DNA from: Benincasa hispida
Taxonomy: Eukaryota > Streptophyta > Magnoliopsida > Cucurbitales > Cucurbitaceae
NCBI RefSeq assembly: GCF_009727055.1
Contig: NC_052360.1
Coordinates: 68,035,748-68,099,747, forward strand
DNA: 64,000 nucleotides
Reading direction: 5' to 3'
This document shows positions 11,921 through 23,857 of the stretch, in pieces. The position numbers and the translations under genes were made by a program. The notes below the pieces were generated by a model, which searched no databases, was not told the DNA's origin, and saw nothing but the letters and a program-made list of their open reading frames with translations. Each line of letters starts with the position of its first letter. The stretch's first letter is position 1.

Positions 11921-13521
11921 TGTTGGGAATGTCCTAAAAATTGCAGTTCGTAGATGTTAACATATTTTATTTATCAATAAAAATATTATTGAATATTTTA
12001 TTCAAAAATTATTATTGATATTGCATTCTATTATAAAAATCGAATAAACAAATCCATGGCTATAATATGAATACTTTAACTTTATGTGGATACATAAAAG
12101 ATAATCAAGTTTTAGTATATAACCAAAATGGTCTATAAGTATATGGATAAGATTGGGTACCTCATCCTAGTGAAACTATTGGATTCGGCCCATTTTGTAT
12201 ACTGATACAAATGATGTGATCCCAAAATCATCTATATGGAGACATGTGAGTAGGGACATCCTATGCAATGAGTTTGCATAAGACCTGACCTTGAAATAGT
12301 CACGTTTCTTTATAACGACTATTTACTATTAAAACTGACTATTTCAAACTTACTAACCTAGGGTAACTCAATCTTAATCCTGAGCTAACTATGAACTCCT
12401 GTTTATTTGGTATTATGCTTTGAACTTAATAGGTGAAAGTAATCCAACAATACTGCTCAATAAGCCTTATATTTTGGATATAAGATCGGATAGATAGTCG
12501 GGGACATAGTTTTGGAAGATGTATTCACTTCTACCTAACTTAGGGTTAGCTGGTAGGTTGTTCTCTTGAGCGCTGATTCCTAGTCTTGAACAATGGGGCC
12601 CCGCCCTCTCGTGATCGAGAGGGATATGGTTTATAAGTTGGACTATAAATCAATTGTTCAAATGGAGGATCAATGGGAACTAAAGAAGCAAGATGTATTT
12701 TCAGGGCTAAAACAGTAACCTTTATCTAACTGTAAATATGAACGACTTGTGAAGGATCGACTTACTAATTATAGTTAAAAATGGATAGAAATATATATAC
12801 AGTGAGGAAAATGCAACTATTGAGCTATAGTGGTGTGTCTTGATACTTAACAAATTTTGATTAATTCGGTCTAAAGAGTTTAGCCAATCAACCTCAAATC
12901 GTTGAAGCTCATGATCTGTAGGTCCATTAGGTCCCTTTACTAGCTCGTAAAATTATCTTGGATTAGTGAACTGAGTAGATTTGAAAAGTTGAGATTCAAA
13001 ATTATGGTTCTGAATTTGAAGTGTTCAAATTCAATTAGGGTTGTATTTGAAACAATTGAAACATTTAATTTTGTTGAAATTAAACGAAATTGGAGCGTTA
13101 AAAAAGATTTAAATAATGATTTAAATATTTAATGAGGTGAAATATTTTTATATTGAATTGAATTAATTAAATTAGTTTAATTAATTATTCAATTTTATTC
13201 AATTTTGAAATTCGTTCAAAATTGGTAATTTGATTAATTAGTTTTTTGTTTTTTTTTGAAATTCAAAATTATGAAAATTAAATTAAAAATTGAATTTGAA
13301 AAATCAAATATAATTGAAATTAATTAATCAAATCAAATATAATTGAAACTAATTAATCAAAATAAGTTAATAAAATTGTTTTTAAAATAGAAAGTGGTTG
13401 GATTTTCCCACTCAAAAAAACACTTCATGCCACTTCAATTTCAATTGAAGTGGTATCAACCTTTTACTCAAATCTGCATGGTTTACCTGTATAAATTGAA
13501 GATTTGAACTTCAATTGTTGA
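11921..13521 (+). repeat. copia-1 3' LTR, truncated
   Basis: It aligns with 2170 onward with scattered substitutions and small indels. Similarity stops at about 13521, where minus-strand copia RNaseH coding sequence of another element begins. About 300 bp of the LTR end, and any target duplication, are missing. Confidence 0.82.
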
Positions 13522-14137
13522 AAAAATTTTGCTCAAATCTGCAACCTAGTAACAAAATTTTGCAATCATATTCCATGATTGGATGCATCACAACATGCTA
13601 TAATCTCCGCAACCATGGTAGAAGAAGTCGTAAATGTTTGTTTAACACTTTAATAGGACACAACTCCAGCCAACATGAAGATATAGCCTGAAGTAGATCC
13701 TAAAGTGTCTTGGCATCCAATTTAATTAGAATCAAAATACCCAATGATCTCCAAAACTTCTAATCTTTGATATGTACGCATATAATCTTTTTTTCTCTAC
13801 AAATACCTCATAACCCATTTTGCTACTTTATAATGATCCATCCTCGGGTTGCTTAAATATTTGCCTCATACTCCAACTATGAACACAATATCTGGACATG
13901 TACATCTTAAGTGTACATTAGACTTCCAAAAGCCAATACATAAAGAATCTTCTGCATCTTCTTAATCTCAAGTATGGTCTTGGGACATAGACTTAAATGA
14001 AATTTATCACATTTAACTATAGGGGTATCTCCTAGTGCACAATTTTTCATTCTAAATCTACTCAAAATCTTTTTGACGTAGTTCTTTTGTGAAAATCTCA
14101 AGATACCTTGTATTTCAATTCATAATACAAAAGAAAC
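13522..14137 (-). pseudogene. Host copia RNaseH fragment
   Basis: On the minus strand from 14137: FVL (stop) IEIQGILRFSQKNYVKKIL, then CPKTILEIKKMQ, GSLMYT, and in shifted frames MRYLQRKKDYM-like, EIIGY, GYIFMLAG and STMVAEIIACCDASNHG segments. These are the copia RT-RNaseH connector and RNaseH in order. The piece is cut on the left by the copia-1 LTR and on the right by an LTR beginning at 14138. It continues, by reading order, the RT piece at 40751-40929. Confidence 0.75.
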
Positions 14138-16030
14138 TGTAATGAAAAATTATGATTTGAAATGATGGTTGATATCGTGTTTGATCAACAACTTATTAGG
14201 TTGTTGACTTCATATGCGCTTTGCGACAATGATAAATGCGATACTACGTTCTAAATGAGGTATGCGGTGATGCTTAGATGCTTTCGTAGTATGCGTTCGT
14301 GTAGTGTACGCGTGTCACAAGTTTTCTTACGGTGGAACCAAGTATAATTCCAACACAAGTTTCTCAAAGTGATCTGAGGTCGAACACGGGGATTGTGGTG
14401 ATTAATACGATACTGATGTGGTATATGCGACTGGTAAACAAAAAGAATAATGAATTGATTTGAGAAAAGTAAAATGCGGTAAAGAGTAAATTGCGATAAA
14501 GAATAGAATGTGATAATAAATAAAGTGCGATAATAAAATGCGATGATAAAATAAATTGCTGTGATAAATAAAGTTGCGGTAATAAAGTAAATCAATAAAC
14601 AATTAAAATATACAAGTTGGGGACTGGCTGTGAAGATGTGCAAAAGTATCTGATGAATGCGACGGAAAGTCTTGTGAAATGCGTCAGAAAGAGAGTGGGT
14701 TGAGGGAAAGGACATCGCAAGTTCATCAATCTTGCTGAGGAGGCACTAAGGTTCCACTTTCTCTTAGCTTACACCTCTCAGTGATCGGCCACATTCCCAT
14801 ATGTCTATGGTGAAACAGGGATGAACGTGGTGAACGCAAGGTTATTTCCATCTCTGAAAATACTTCTCGCTTTAGTTAACGCATTCTTCCAACCTTCTTT
14901 CGAGAGGCGGAATAACATCTTCACTTCTGCTCTCACAGGTGAAGATGCCGTTGTGCATGCTTTAGCTAAACTCAGCCGATCTCTTCAACAAAGATTAACT
15001 CACTCGCTTAATCCTTCCCCTTTACCCTGGGGATTAGTTACACATGGTAGAAGAAGTGGATGATGAATGTATGATGAAGAACAGAGATATGATGATGAAT
15101 ACGATAATGGTATTAAAATCTAAAGATAAGCGTTTATTATAGATAGTGAATGAAAGATTAAAGATGAACACAGTAGATGAATAGAAAATGAAAAACAAAT
15201 ACAGAAATCGTGTCACTGTCTTGACACCGATCCCAATCGGAGACGATTTGCTTGTCGGCGTGTGGTAGGATTGTTGTGGAAAGCTTCCCTCTCAGGCTTG
15301 TTTTCCAGGTAGAAGTGATCTTTGCACAGAGCTTCTTCTTCGAGAATGGAAATAATTGCTTGCTCCAGAGACTTACCTTTCGGTCTTGTCTCGTCTTTCT
15401 CCTCGGATTTTCTCTAAGTTGTCTCTTCAGACCAACCTCCTTTCTTTGAATTGATGTAGCTATTTGTTGACCTTGGCACCTTCTGTATCAGTAGTCCCGC
15501 TCTGAAAAGCTGATTTTTCCTACCATGGCTTGGTGGAAACGTCCGCTCTAGTCCACATTTAATTTGTCAGAATCGTACAATAGAAAAGCTGTACAATTTT
15601 AGAAGTCCTTGCGTATGCGTCGCTCTTTACATCTATGATCGATCGCCGCATACGGTGTAATTACTTTGATCTTTTTTCAGTTGCCGCATGCGGTGGAAAT
15701 GCGTTGATCGTTTGAGTCCATTATCGATCGTCGCATGCACTACAATTGCATTATTCTTTTTCGTTCTCGATTGCCCGCTGCATGCAGTGTGAATGCGTTG
15801 TTCATTTTTGTCCTCGAGCAGTTGTCGTATGCGGTGACCTATTTTCCTACAAAATAAAGGCTTGGACATTCCATTTTGCCATCGCAATGGGGTTAGCGGG
15901 TGTGCTTATGACACTTTACAATTTTCGCGTTTCTAAGCCAATTTCTATACGATTGACGTAACTTTTCCTTCTTTTTTCCGCATAATCAAAATAAAACAGT
16001 ATAAATAACTTGTATTTCTACAAGTTATCA
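14138..16030 (-). repeat. Gypsy-B LTR (3' LTR, minus strand)
   Basis: Read on the minus strand it begins TGATAACTTGTAGAAA at 16030 and follows the gypsy-B LTRs at 4262 and 60917, including the CGCATGCGAC-rich middle and the 'gttcgacctcagatcactttgag' tract. A PPT lies immediately upstream (16031-16043). The left boundary at 14138 is inferred from TG next to GAAAC; the end is diverged from the other copies. Frames such as 14251-14715 have no recognised product. Confidence 0.72.
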
Positions 16031-16043
16031 CACCCCCAAATTT
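16031..16043 (-). other. PPT of gypsy-B element
   Basis: On the minus strand AAATTTGGGGGTG directly precedes the LTR start TGATAAC. The same tract precedes the gypsy-A LTRs at 18013 and 32503. A 'cttgatgacaagcat' motif lies just upstream, similar to the GAGGACAAGCA motif seen before plant Athila/Tat PPTs. Confidence 0.8.
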
Positions 16044-16320
16044 AGATACATGCTTGTCATCAAGCATATTCTCGACTAAGGCAATTCAGCTCAATACCTA
16101 TCCTAACTTTGCGTCGATCGGCTACTCCGAATTCTCCACCTCTAAATAATTTCTCAACCTACAAGTTCCTTCTATCCTCTGATCATTTCTTCAACATGCT
16201 CTACTTTATTCTTTCCTAAGACAAACCTTTGCCCAAAGTTCTCTTCTTGTTTTGAAAAGAATGTTTTACCTATTCTTGTAAAAATAACAAAGTGCGCCTT
16301 TTATGTGGCGCCTGGTTTGC
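16044..16320 (-). other. Gypsy-B 3' untranslated region, part 1
   Basis: Non-coding sequence upstream (in element sense) of the PPT. It is interrupted at 16321 by the gypsy-A element and resumes at 23276, as the GTCAT duplication shows. No gene seen. Confidence 0.5.
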
Positions 16321-16325
16321 GTCAT

Positions 16326-18013
16326 TGATGCTTAATTTATATGAAGTCAGTTATGGATGATATGCGATGGTGAAATTACATTGTGCACTTAAGTTTCCTC
16401 AGTGGAATCCAAGTGTAAATTTCACTGAGTTTCCTGGTAAGTCCAGGGTCGAACATAGGGACTTGTGAAAACAGGTTGCGTTGTTAATTTTTATGAAAAC
16501 CTTGCAGTGGCCAAATAAAAAAATTGTTGGTTTGTTGTTGATTGCGTTAATGAGAAAATAAACAAATGAAGCAGATTTGAGAAAAGTCAGTTGTATGATA
16601 GATGCACTGAGTATGCGATGAACGGGTTGAGAAGATCTTTAGCTAACGTTACTTGGGAATGCGTCAGACTATGCGATTATGCTACAACCATGCATAGCAA
16701 GTCATTTTCCAATGCAAATGCGATACTCCTAAGTCTAGGACGCATGTGTTGAATGAAAAAGTGTCCATAGAGCTTATCCCTAAGTCTCTACTCTTGTCCT
16801 ATGCGATGATGCAAAATTCATAAAAGCAAGGTGACCGCATACAATCATATCCTATCTAAAGGATGTATGTGATGCGTTAATAAAAAATAGTGATTATTCC
16901 TAACTCCTATCTCTTGATTATGCGTCCTAATCTGACTCTCCGGAGCCTAGATTCTAAACTGACCTTCATAAGCCTAGATCCTGTCCTTAGACTACCCTCC
17001 CGAATATCTCTAATGGACCAATGAAGCATACATAATACAAGATAACCGCGTAGAATGAAAACTGCCTAGTTATGCTAGCTAAATGCTTCTCAACCCATTC
17101 AACTGATTTAGCTACTCATGCGTAAATAACAGAGAGTGAACAGATATAGAGAAGTAGAATTCATTTCAATAAATGAGTGGAGTACAAAATAACAATGAAA
17201 GTTAAAGGTAGAGAGCCTGGTAACAATTCCTTGATGACCAAGGCTTTTGCACTCTAATCTCTATTTGGTTCTAAAGATGTTCCTGCTTCCGCAGGTGTCA
17301 GCCCTCTCTCTATCCTTGAAGCTTCCGGCACTCTCCCAAGCTTATCGGAACGATCTGCCAGCACAACCTCCTCTTTCACGTCCGCCTTAAATTAAAAGAA
17401 AATCTAAGAACAAGATGTGCGAACTGAACGTATGAATTTCGAACTAAAGAATGGGGAACTGATCAACCCCTTTTCTGAAGTTTGCCTCTGGTATTTATAG
17501 AATATCCAAGGTGAATGGCGACTTCTCTATCATGATTGCACAGATGGGACGACTTTAATTCCTGACTGATGCACCGAATATTAGTCACTGAAAAGCTGAA
17601 TGTACTTGTAATCGTTATCGGCTGTCAACTTAATTCAAATTCGATTGTCATCAGCTTTCTGTCCCATCACAATTAATTAGCCTTTCACCCAGATGCACCC
17701 ACCATGTTGTGCTGACCAAGTTGCGGAAATCTTTCTCGAGCAAATGTTTACAAACACAATCATCGCAAAGCCTTGCGGTGAAGTTTCGCTTAACCAATGA
17801 ATCAATGATTTCCTATGATCGCAATTCTTACATTGCGTCAACACATATTCCACATAAAAACACAAAAATCAACTGTTCCTATGCGATGAACGCATGCGAC
17901 CGCAATATTATTAATTGATGCTTGATGGACGCAATTTAACATGTTTTATCAATACAATCCAACATTGTTTAAGAACTTAGCACTATGATAACGTGTATTT
18001 TTGCCCGTTATCA
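16326..18013 (-). repeat. Gypsy-A 3' LTR
   Basis: In element sense it starts TGATAACGGG at 18013 and ends AGCATCA at 16326. A TATA box (CTATAAATAC on minus, 17491-17500) is in the middle. It aligns along its length with 21594-23270. The small frames inside have no product. Confidence 0.88.
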
Positions 18014-18026
18014 CACCCCCAAATTT
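18014..18026 (-). other. PPT of gypsy-A element
   Basis: AAATTTGGGGGTG on the minus strand abuts the LTR start, preceded by CTTGAGGACAAGCATTG, the same arrangement as at 32472-32502. Confidence 0.85.
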
Positions 18027-19400
18027 AAACAATGCTTGTCCTCAAGCATAAGCTAAAGATTCCTTTAGCAAGTCAACCACAATATTCTTATCCTAGATTT
18101 CTCAAGGATACTTCGTTCAAATTCTATATACCAAAGTTTCCTTGAGTCTTGTTCAAGTCTCCTCTCAAATTATTTCTAAGACCTAGGGACCGCAAGCTTA
18201 ACCTTCAAAAAGACTTTACTAATTTTCGGAACATCGCATGATTTATTTCAAAAAGAAAAATTTTCCACCGGGGTGTCAAATGATTTTATCCTTGCATATT
18301 TCTTGACATTATTATTTTTTCTCTGACCTTGCGCTGATCCAAGTGCCTTGCCTTCGTTTTGGCTTACCCTCACGGGTGTCATGCGAACATCCAACTACGA
18401 GCAATGCGTTCTTTCTCAGACTAAACTAATACCTTTTTGGCAACAGAGTTACGGTCATTTATTTATGCGTTGATCCTAGTGACTTACTTTCGTTTTGGCT
18501 TGCCACCACATATGTCACGCGGACATCTAACTACGGGTAAGTACCTTTCACAACTTAACTCTTATCAACATGGGTTTCCCATTGCGTTGATAGTGGAGTT
18601 GTTATTCAATTTTTTTTTTTTCAAAATAGCAAAGTAAAAAATAAATACCTCACCCCCAAATTTAAAATGCGTTAATGTCCTCATTGCCAAAATATTGAGA
18701 TAAGTCATGCAATGTTCTTAGAAAGCTTCGTAAAGAGAGTTTGAAAGAAAGCTAGCAAACCCTTAACTTCTAGAAATATTTTATGAGGTGACTATCTTAA
18801 GATTAAGTTGACTCTAGTATATACGAAAGAAATAGAAGCATGTTTTTCATCATTGAAATCATTTTTTGCAAAAAGACATTATGCAGTAACCTACTAAAGT
18901 TATCCATGTCAAATGATTGCAGTAATCAAAGAGGGTGCGGTGATAAAACTTTGAAAACTAAAATGCGATGCGATAGCGCAAAATTTGAAATAAAAATAAG
19001 GAAAAATACACCCCCAAATTTGTGTTATCGCCTGCATTATATATTGACGCATCCATCTTTGCGGCGATCTACCTTCTTTGGATTGCGGGGACGGAGTAAG
19101 ATAAGTGGCTTCTTCGCGCAACATCTCCGCAATCCAGCGCCTTGATCGTTGCAAGAAACACGGAGAGAGGGTCAAATAATTTTTAAACAAAACAACTCTT
19201 TTTTTAGAGATAGGAATGATGCTGGTAACAAAAAGGTAATTGCGATAATAAATAACAAAATAATAAGAGTTCATGAAGTATTTGTTGCAGGAAAAGGATA
19301 TTCAAAAGGATTGCGTCCCTGATGAGGTTGAATTCTATAATAACTTAGGGATCGCTTATTACAGTCTGGGTTGTTCACATCCATGGTGGCTTTTCTCTCT
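18027..19400 (-). other. Gypsy-A 3' untranslated region
   Basis: Long non-coding stretch on the minus strand between protease and PPT. It matches the 3' region 31640-32490 of the plus-strand element in reverse (for example around 18440-18560, 'cgttttggcttgcc'). Frames at 18437-18637 and 18840-19145 have no recognised product. Confidence 0.65.
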
Positions 19401-19830
19401 TTTATTTGTCTTCTTGAATCATGACTGCCTTAATCCGGAGCTTTTCCCAATGAATGTTCATCATAATTTCCCCCTTGCGCAGATCAATTTGAGTGCGACC
19501 GGTCGAAAGGAATGGTCGTCCCAATATGATGGGCGCATCTTCATCCGCTTTATAATCCAAAATGAGGAAGTCTATTGGCAAGATGAATTTATCAATTGAG
19601 ACTGCGGCTTTTTTCAGCCCCCTTTAGGATGTGTTCAAGATCTGTCCGGGAGTAGGAGAGTTTCTTTTGTGGGCGTGAGTGTGCCAATACTCAATTGTTG
19701 GAAGATTGATAATGGCATTATGTTTATGCTTGCCCCAAGATCACATATCGCTTGGCCACTGTAGACCCGTCCGATGGAGCATGGTATCGTAAAGATTCCT
19801 GGGTCGCCCACTTTTGGTGGGATCATAACA
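19401..19830 (-). pseudogene. Gypsy-A aspartic protease, frameshifted
   Basis: Read on the minus strand, 19826-19635 encodes GIFTIPCSIG, AICDLGASINIMPLSIFQQL: the D-L-G-A active-site motif typical of Athila/Tat proteases. After a frame break, the second half (IDKFILPIDFLILDYKADED, then IILGRPFLSTGR) reads at about 19600-19440. A stop and the 3' untranslated region follow straight away where reverse transcriptase would begin. Confidence 0.82.
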
Positions 19831-21460
19831 TTTTACGTTGCGGCTACTGTTGTGATCTTTTCTTCCTCATTTTGTTCCTCTTTCAATATTTGTGGAGCTG
19901 TTGGTGGTTGAACTTCTTCTGTCTCAAGATCTGGAGGGTTGAGGGTGGACGCAACTTCGGGGTTCATTTCCACGGGCTTTTCCGAACTATAGGTCAACAG
20001 ATCTTTGGTTGTCATCATTCAAGTTTGTCGCAATGGGCTCCTCCCCTACTTCCGTAGTCGTGTCATCATTTAGAAGGGAGACTGCTAAGCATTGTTCCTT
20101 CCCGGTACCCCCAACATTGCGAGGGAGCTCAGTTGAGCTCGGCAACGCTCCTTGCGGTCTATTTTTCAGTTCGCCCGCAATTTGTCCCATTTGAATTTCG
20201 AGATTGCTAATGGATGTAGCTTGATTCTGAAGCACTGATTCATTTTTCTCAATGTATTGCTTCAACAAGCTCTCTAAAGACGAAGATTTCGGTGTTTGTG
20301 AGCTACTAGCTTGGCTATGCGCTGGACCGTTTGTTTGCGTGAAGAATTCGGGTGGCCCTCATTTTTGTGCCACAGGTTGAAAACTTTGTTGTTGATTTTT
20401 CCATGCAAAATTTGGGTGGTTTCGCCACCCGAGGTTATATGCATCGAAATAGGGATTATTTCTCATGAAGCATATTGACTGTGGGTTTGTTCGGCATTCT
20501 TCCATAGGGTGAGCATCTTTGCAAATGACACAACTTGCAGTCGTTTGAGTAATTGCACTGACCTGCCCTTTCTTCGCTCCCATATTATTAATTGCGATGC
20601 CTTGTATCAGACTCATCATCGCGATCATTTGATTTTTCAGGGATGCGATGGCCCCGTTGTTAGCATCATTATCCTTTAATCTTAATATTTGATCGCTTTC
20701 CCGCCAACCCTCGTGATTTTTGGAAATGCGATCAAGTATACTCGTTGCCTTCTCATATGTTTTGTTGAGCAGACCACCAGCGGCTACCGCATTGGCAGTG
20801 GTCTGCGAAGAGGGAATCAGTCCTTGATAAAAAAATCTCCATTTGCAGGCAGTCTGGTAAGCCATTATGTCGAAGTCTCTTACCAACCGCTTGAACCTCG
20901 CCCAGGCATTGCTGAGCGATTCGTCATCTTCTTGTTCAAAATTTGTTATTAATTTCCGTCTCCTAGCATTCTCAATTGGTGGGAAATACTTCTTCATAAA
21001 CTTTTCCACCACCTGTTCCCATGAAGTTATCTTCCTCGATTCGAGAGAATATGCCCATTTTCTTGCCTGATCACACAAGGAGAATGGGAACAGAGTGAGT
21101 CGAAATTCTTCGTTTGAGATATTTGGGAACACAAAAGTGTTGCATAATTCTATGAAGCTCCGGAGGTGGGCGTGCGGGTTTTCACCATGCCTTCCTCCAA
21201 ACTGCCCAGCAACCTAGATCATCTGCAACATTATCGATTTCATTTCAAACCTCGATCCATCAAATGCTAGCCTCATGATTCATGGAGAGAAATCATAGTG
21301 GTTGGGTGACACATAGTCCCAGATGGGTCTATTGCGATCATTCGCCAGAAGGATGGGTTGACCATTATATTATTCGCGTTAGCGGCCCTTGCTTTCGGTT
21401 GCTCCACCATTCTTAGTGTTCTCTCTTGTTGTTGGCAGTTGTCTCTCATTCTGCGTCAAA
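19831..21460 (-). pseudogene. Gypsy-A gag, decayed
   Basis: Long minus-strand coding region. N-terminal part (about 21450-21133) has stops but is readable (SFIELCNTFVFPN). The 257-residue frame 21132-20359 carries LTLFPFSLCDQARKWAYSL, the retrotransposon-gag domain core (SWEQVVEKFMKKYFP, FEQEDDESLSNAWARFKRLV) and a CX2CX3HX4C zinc knuckle (CVICKDAHPMEEC, about 20490-20530). 20268-19987 continues with LLKQYIEKNESVLQNQATSI, a coiled-coil-like linker, then the linker to protease. Gag forms the particle that packages element RNA. A stop lies between the frames. Confidence 0.85.
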
Positions 21461-21579
21461 ATGTTCTCTCAATCTCTGGGTCGTAATTTGCCAGAGATTG
21501 TGAGTCTGCAAAGAAATCAGAAAAATCACCGTTAGCACACTATTTTGCTGAAACACAATTTTGCTGAAGTCCCAGGCAA

Positions 21580-21593
21580 TGGCGCCAAAAACT
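21580..21593 (-). other. PBS of gypsy-A element
   Basis: On the minus strand, after the LTR end at 21594, comes AGTTTT then TGGCGCCATTGCC (down to about 21575). This matches the TGGCGCCnTTGCC primer site used by many plant Athila/Tat elements; from memory it corresponds to tRNA-Asp. Confidence 0.8.
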
Positions 21594-23270
21594 TGATGCT
21601 TAATTTTTATGAAGTGAGTTATGGATGATATGCGATGGTTAAATTGCGTTGTGCACTCAAGTTTCCTTAGCGGAATCCAAGTGTAAATTCCACTGAGTTT
21701 TCTGGTAAGTCCAGGGTCGAACACAAGGATTTGTGAAAATAGGTTACGTTGGTAATTTTTATGAAAACCTTGCAGTGGCCAAATAAATAAATTGGTTTGT
21801 TGTTGATTATGTTAATGAGAAAATAAACGAATGCGGCAGATTTGAGAAAAGTCAGTTGTGTGATTGATGCACTGAGTGTGCGATGAACGGGTTGAGAAGA
21901 TCTTTAGCTAGCTTTACTTAGGAATGCGTCAGACTAAGCGATTATGCTACAACCATGCACAACAAGTCATTTTCCAATGCAAATGCGATGCTCCTAAGTT
22001 TAGGATGCATGTGTTGAATGCAAAAGATTCCATAGAGCTTATCCCTAAGTCTCTACTCTTGTCCTGTGCGATGATGCAAAATGCATAAAAGCAAGGTGAC
22101 TGCATACAATTATATCCTATCTCTAGGATGCATGCGATGCATTGATAACAAATAGTGCTTATTCCTAAGCTCCTATCTCTTGATTATGTGTTCTAATCTG
22201 ACTCTCCCAAGCCTAGATTCTAACCTGACCTTCCCAAGCTTAGATCCTGTCCTTAGACTACCCTCCCGAGTATCTCTAATGGACGAATGAAGCATACATA
22301 ATACAAGATAACCGCGGAGAATGAAGACTGCCTAGTTATGCTAGCTAAATGCTTCTCAACCCATTCAACTGATTTAGCTACTCATGCGTAAATAACAGAG
22401 AGTGAACAGATATAGAGAAGTAGATTTCATTTCAATAAATGAGTGGAGTACAAAATAAAAGATGAAGTTAAAGGTAGAGAGCCTGGTAACAATTCCTTGC
22501 TGACCAAGGATTTTCCACTCTAATCTCTATTCGGTTCTAAAGATGTTCCTTCTTCTGCAGGAGTCAGACCTCTCTTTGTCCTTGAAATTCCGGCGCTCTC
22601 CTAAGCTTACCGGAATGATCTGCTGGCACAAACTCCTCCTTCGTGTCCGTCTTAAATTAAAAGAAAATCTAAGAACAAGATGTACGAACTGAACATATGA
22701 ACTTCGAACTAAAGAATGGTGAACTGATCAATCCCTTTTCTGAAGTTTGCCTCTTGTATTTATAGAACATCCAAGGTGAATGGCAACTTCTTTCTCATGA
22801 TTGCAAAGATGGGACGTCTTTAATTCCTGACTGATACGTCAAATATTTGTCACCGAAAAGCTGAATGTACTTGTGATCATTATCGGCTGTCAACTTACTT
22901 CGGATTCGACTATCATTAGCTTTCTGTCCCATTGCGATTAATTTTCCTTTCACCCAGATGCGCCCACCATGTTGCGCTGACCAAGTTGCGGCAATTCTTC
23001 TCGAGCAAATGTTTGGGAACACAATCATCGCAAAGCCTTGCGGTGAAGTTGCGCTCGACCAATGATTTTCTATGATCGCAATTCTTGCATTGCGTCAACG
23101 CATATTCTGCATAAAAATACAAAAGTCAACTGTTCCTATGTGATGAACGCATGCGACCGCAATATTATTAATATGATGCTTGATGGACGCAATTTAACAA
23201 GTTTTATCAACACAATCTAACATGTTTAAGAACTTAGCACTATGATAACGTGCATTTTTCCCTGTTATCA
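21594..23270 (-). repeat. Gypsy-A 5' LTR
   Basis: In element sense it starts TGATAACAGG at 23270 and ends AAGCATCA at 21594, next to the PBS. Aligned with 16326-18013 it shows scattered substitutions and few indels, so the insertion is not very recent. The TATA box equivalent is at about 22756-22765. Confidence 0.88.
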
Positions 23271-23275
23271 GTCAT

Positions 23276-23857
23276 CATATAGAGAATGCTGATCATGGTT
23301 ACACCTTTCGTTTTGGCTTACTCCCACAGGTGTGATGCGAACATCCAACTAGGAGCAGGTTCCTTTCACGACTTAACTCTTATCAGGTTGGTATTTTCCC
23401 TTGCACTGACAGAAAAGACAACACTTAGTCAAAATTTTGAAAAGAAGGTTTGGGCAGAGTCTTGTAATAGAGAAGGTAAAGTAAAGCTATTGCGATGAAT
23501 TGTCTAAGTGTTAGGTAGAAATTGGAATGTATAAAGAAATTTCACTAAGGTTACGCATAATACTCATCATGGCAGTGCAAATAAGCAACACAAAAGAAAA
23601 GAAAAAAATTGCCGTAATAAATTGACAAAGGATGATAAAAATAAAGAGGCCAATGCATAAGGAAAGAATGATTACTCAGTTGTATAAAATTTGTCTAAGT
23701 ACACAAAGAATTATAAATGATCGTAACACAAAAATTGCAAGTATGTACAGAAGAATACAAGGTATACTATATATAAGAAAAAATTGAATGACCGCAAAAA
23801 AAAAAAAAAAAAAAAGAGAAGGTGGTACACACCCAAATTTAGAGTTACGGCGGGGGC
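23276..23857 (-). other. Gypsy-B 3' region, part 2, to inverted junction
   Basis: After the GTCAT duplication, sequence resembling 18340-19030 of the gypsy-A 3' region continues in minus orientation ('cgttttggcttactcccacaggtgt'). It includes a run of 20 A (23796-23815). At about 23858 plus-strand gag begins abruptly. No gene seen. Confidence 0.5.

Larger units (their letters stand above)
2170..13521 (+). mobile_element. Ty1/copia element, near complete but decayed (copia-1)
   Basis: The order is LTR, tRNA-iMet-type PBS, long leader, gag, protease, integrase, reverse transcriptase, RNaseH, PPT, LTR. This INT-before-RT order defines copia. The 5' LTR is about 1.9 kb; the 3' LTR begins at 11921 and is cut at about 13521. 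The pol region has in-frame stops, frameshifts and a substituted RT catalytic residue, so the copy is not autonomous. The leader carries a gypsy solo LTR (4262-6069). Confidence 0.88.
16326..23270 (-). mobile_element. Gypsy-A element, gag-protease only, TSD GTCAT
   Basis: A complete insertion: LTRs of 1688 bp (16326-18013) and 1677 bp (21594-23270), PBS and PPT in place, and a perfect 5-bp duplication GTCAT at 16321-16325 and 23271-23275. The internal region is only 3580 bp and holds gag and a broken protease, then directly the 3' untranslated region. RT, RNaseH and INT are absent, so the element would need enzymes from a relative. The Athila/Tat-like plus-strand element at 23858-33735 is a related copy that retains pol. 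Confidence 0.88.

Noticed and set aside
14251..14715. 154-codon minus-strand frame and its overlap at 14402-14602
   Set aside because: It lies wholly within a gypsy-B LTR and the frame is not kept in the other gypsy-B LTRs.
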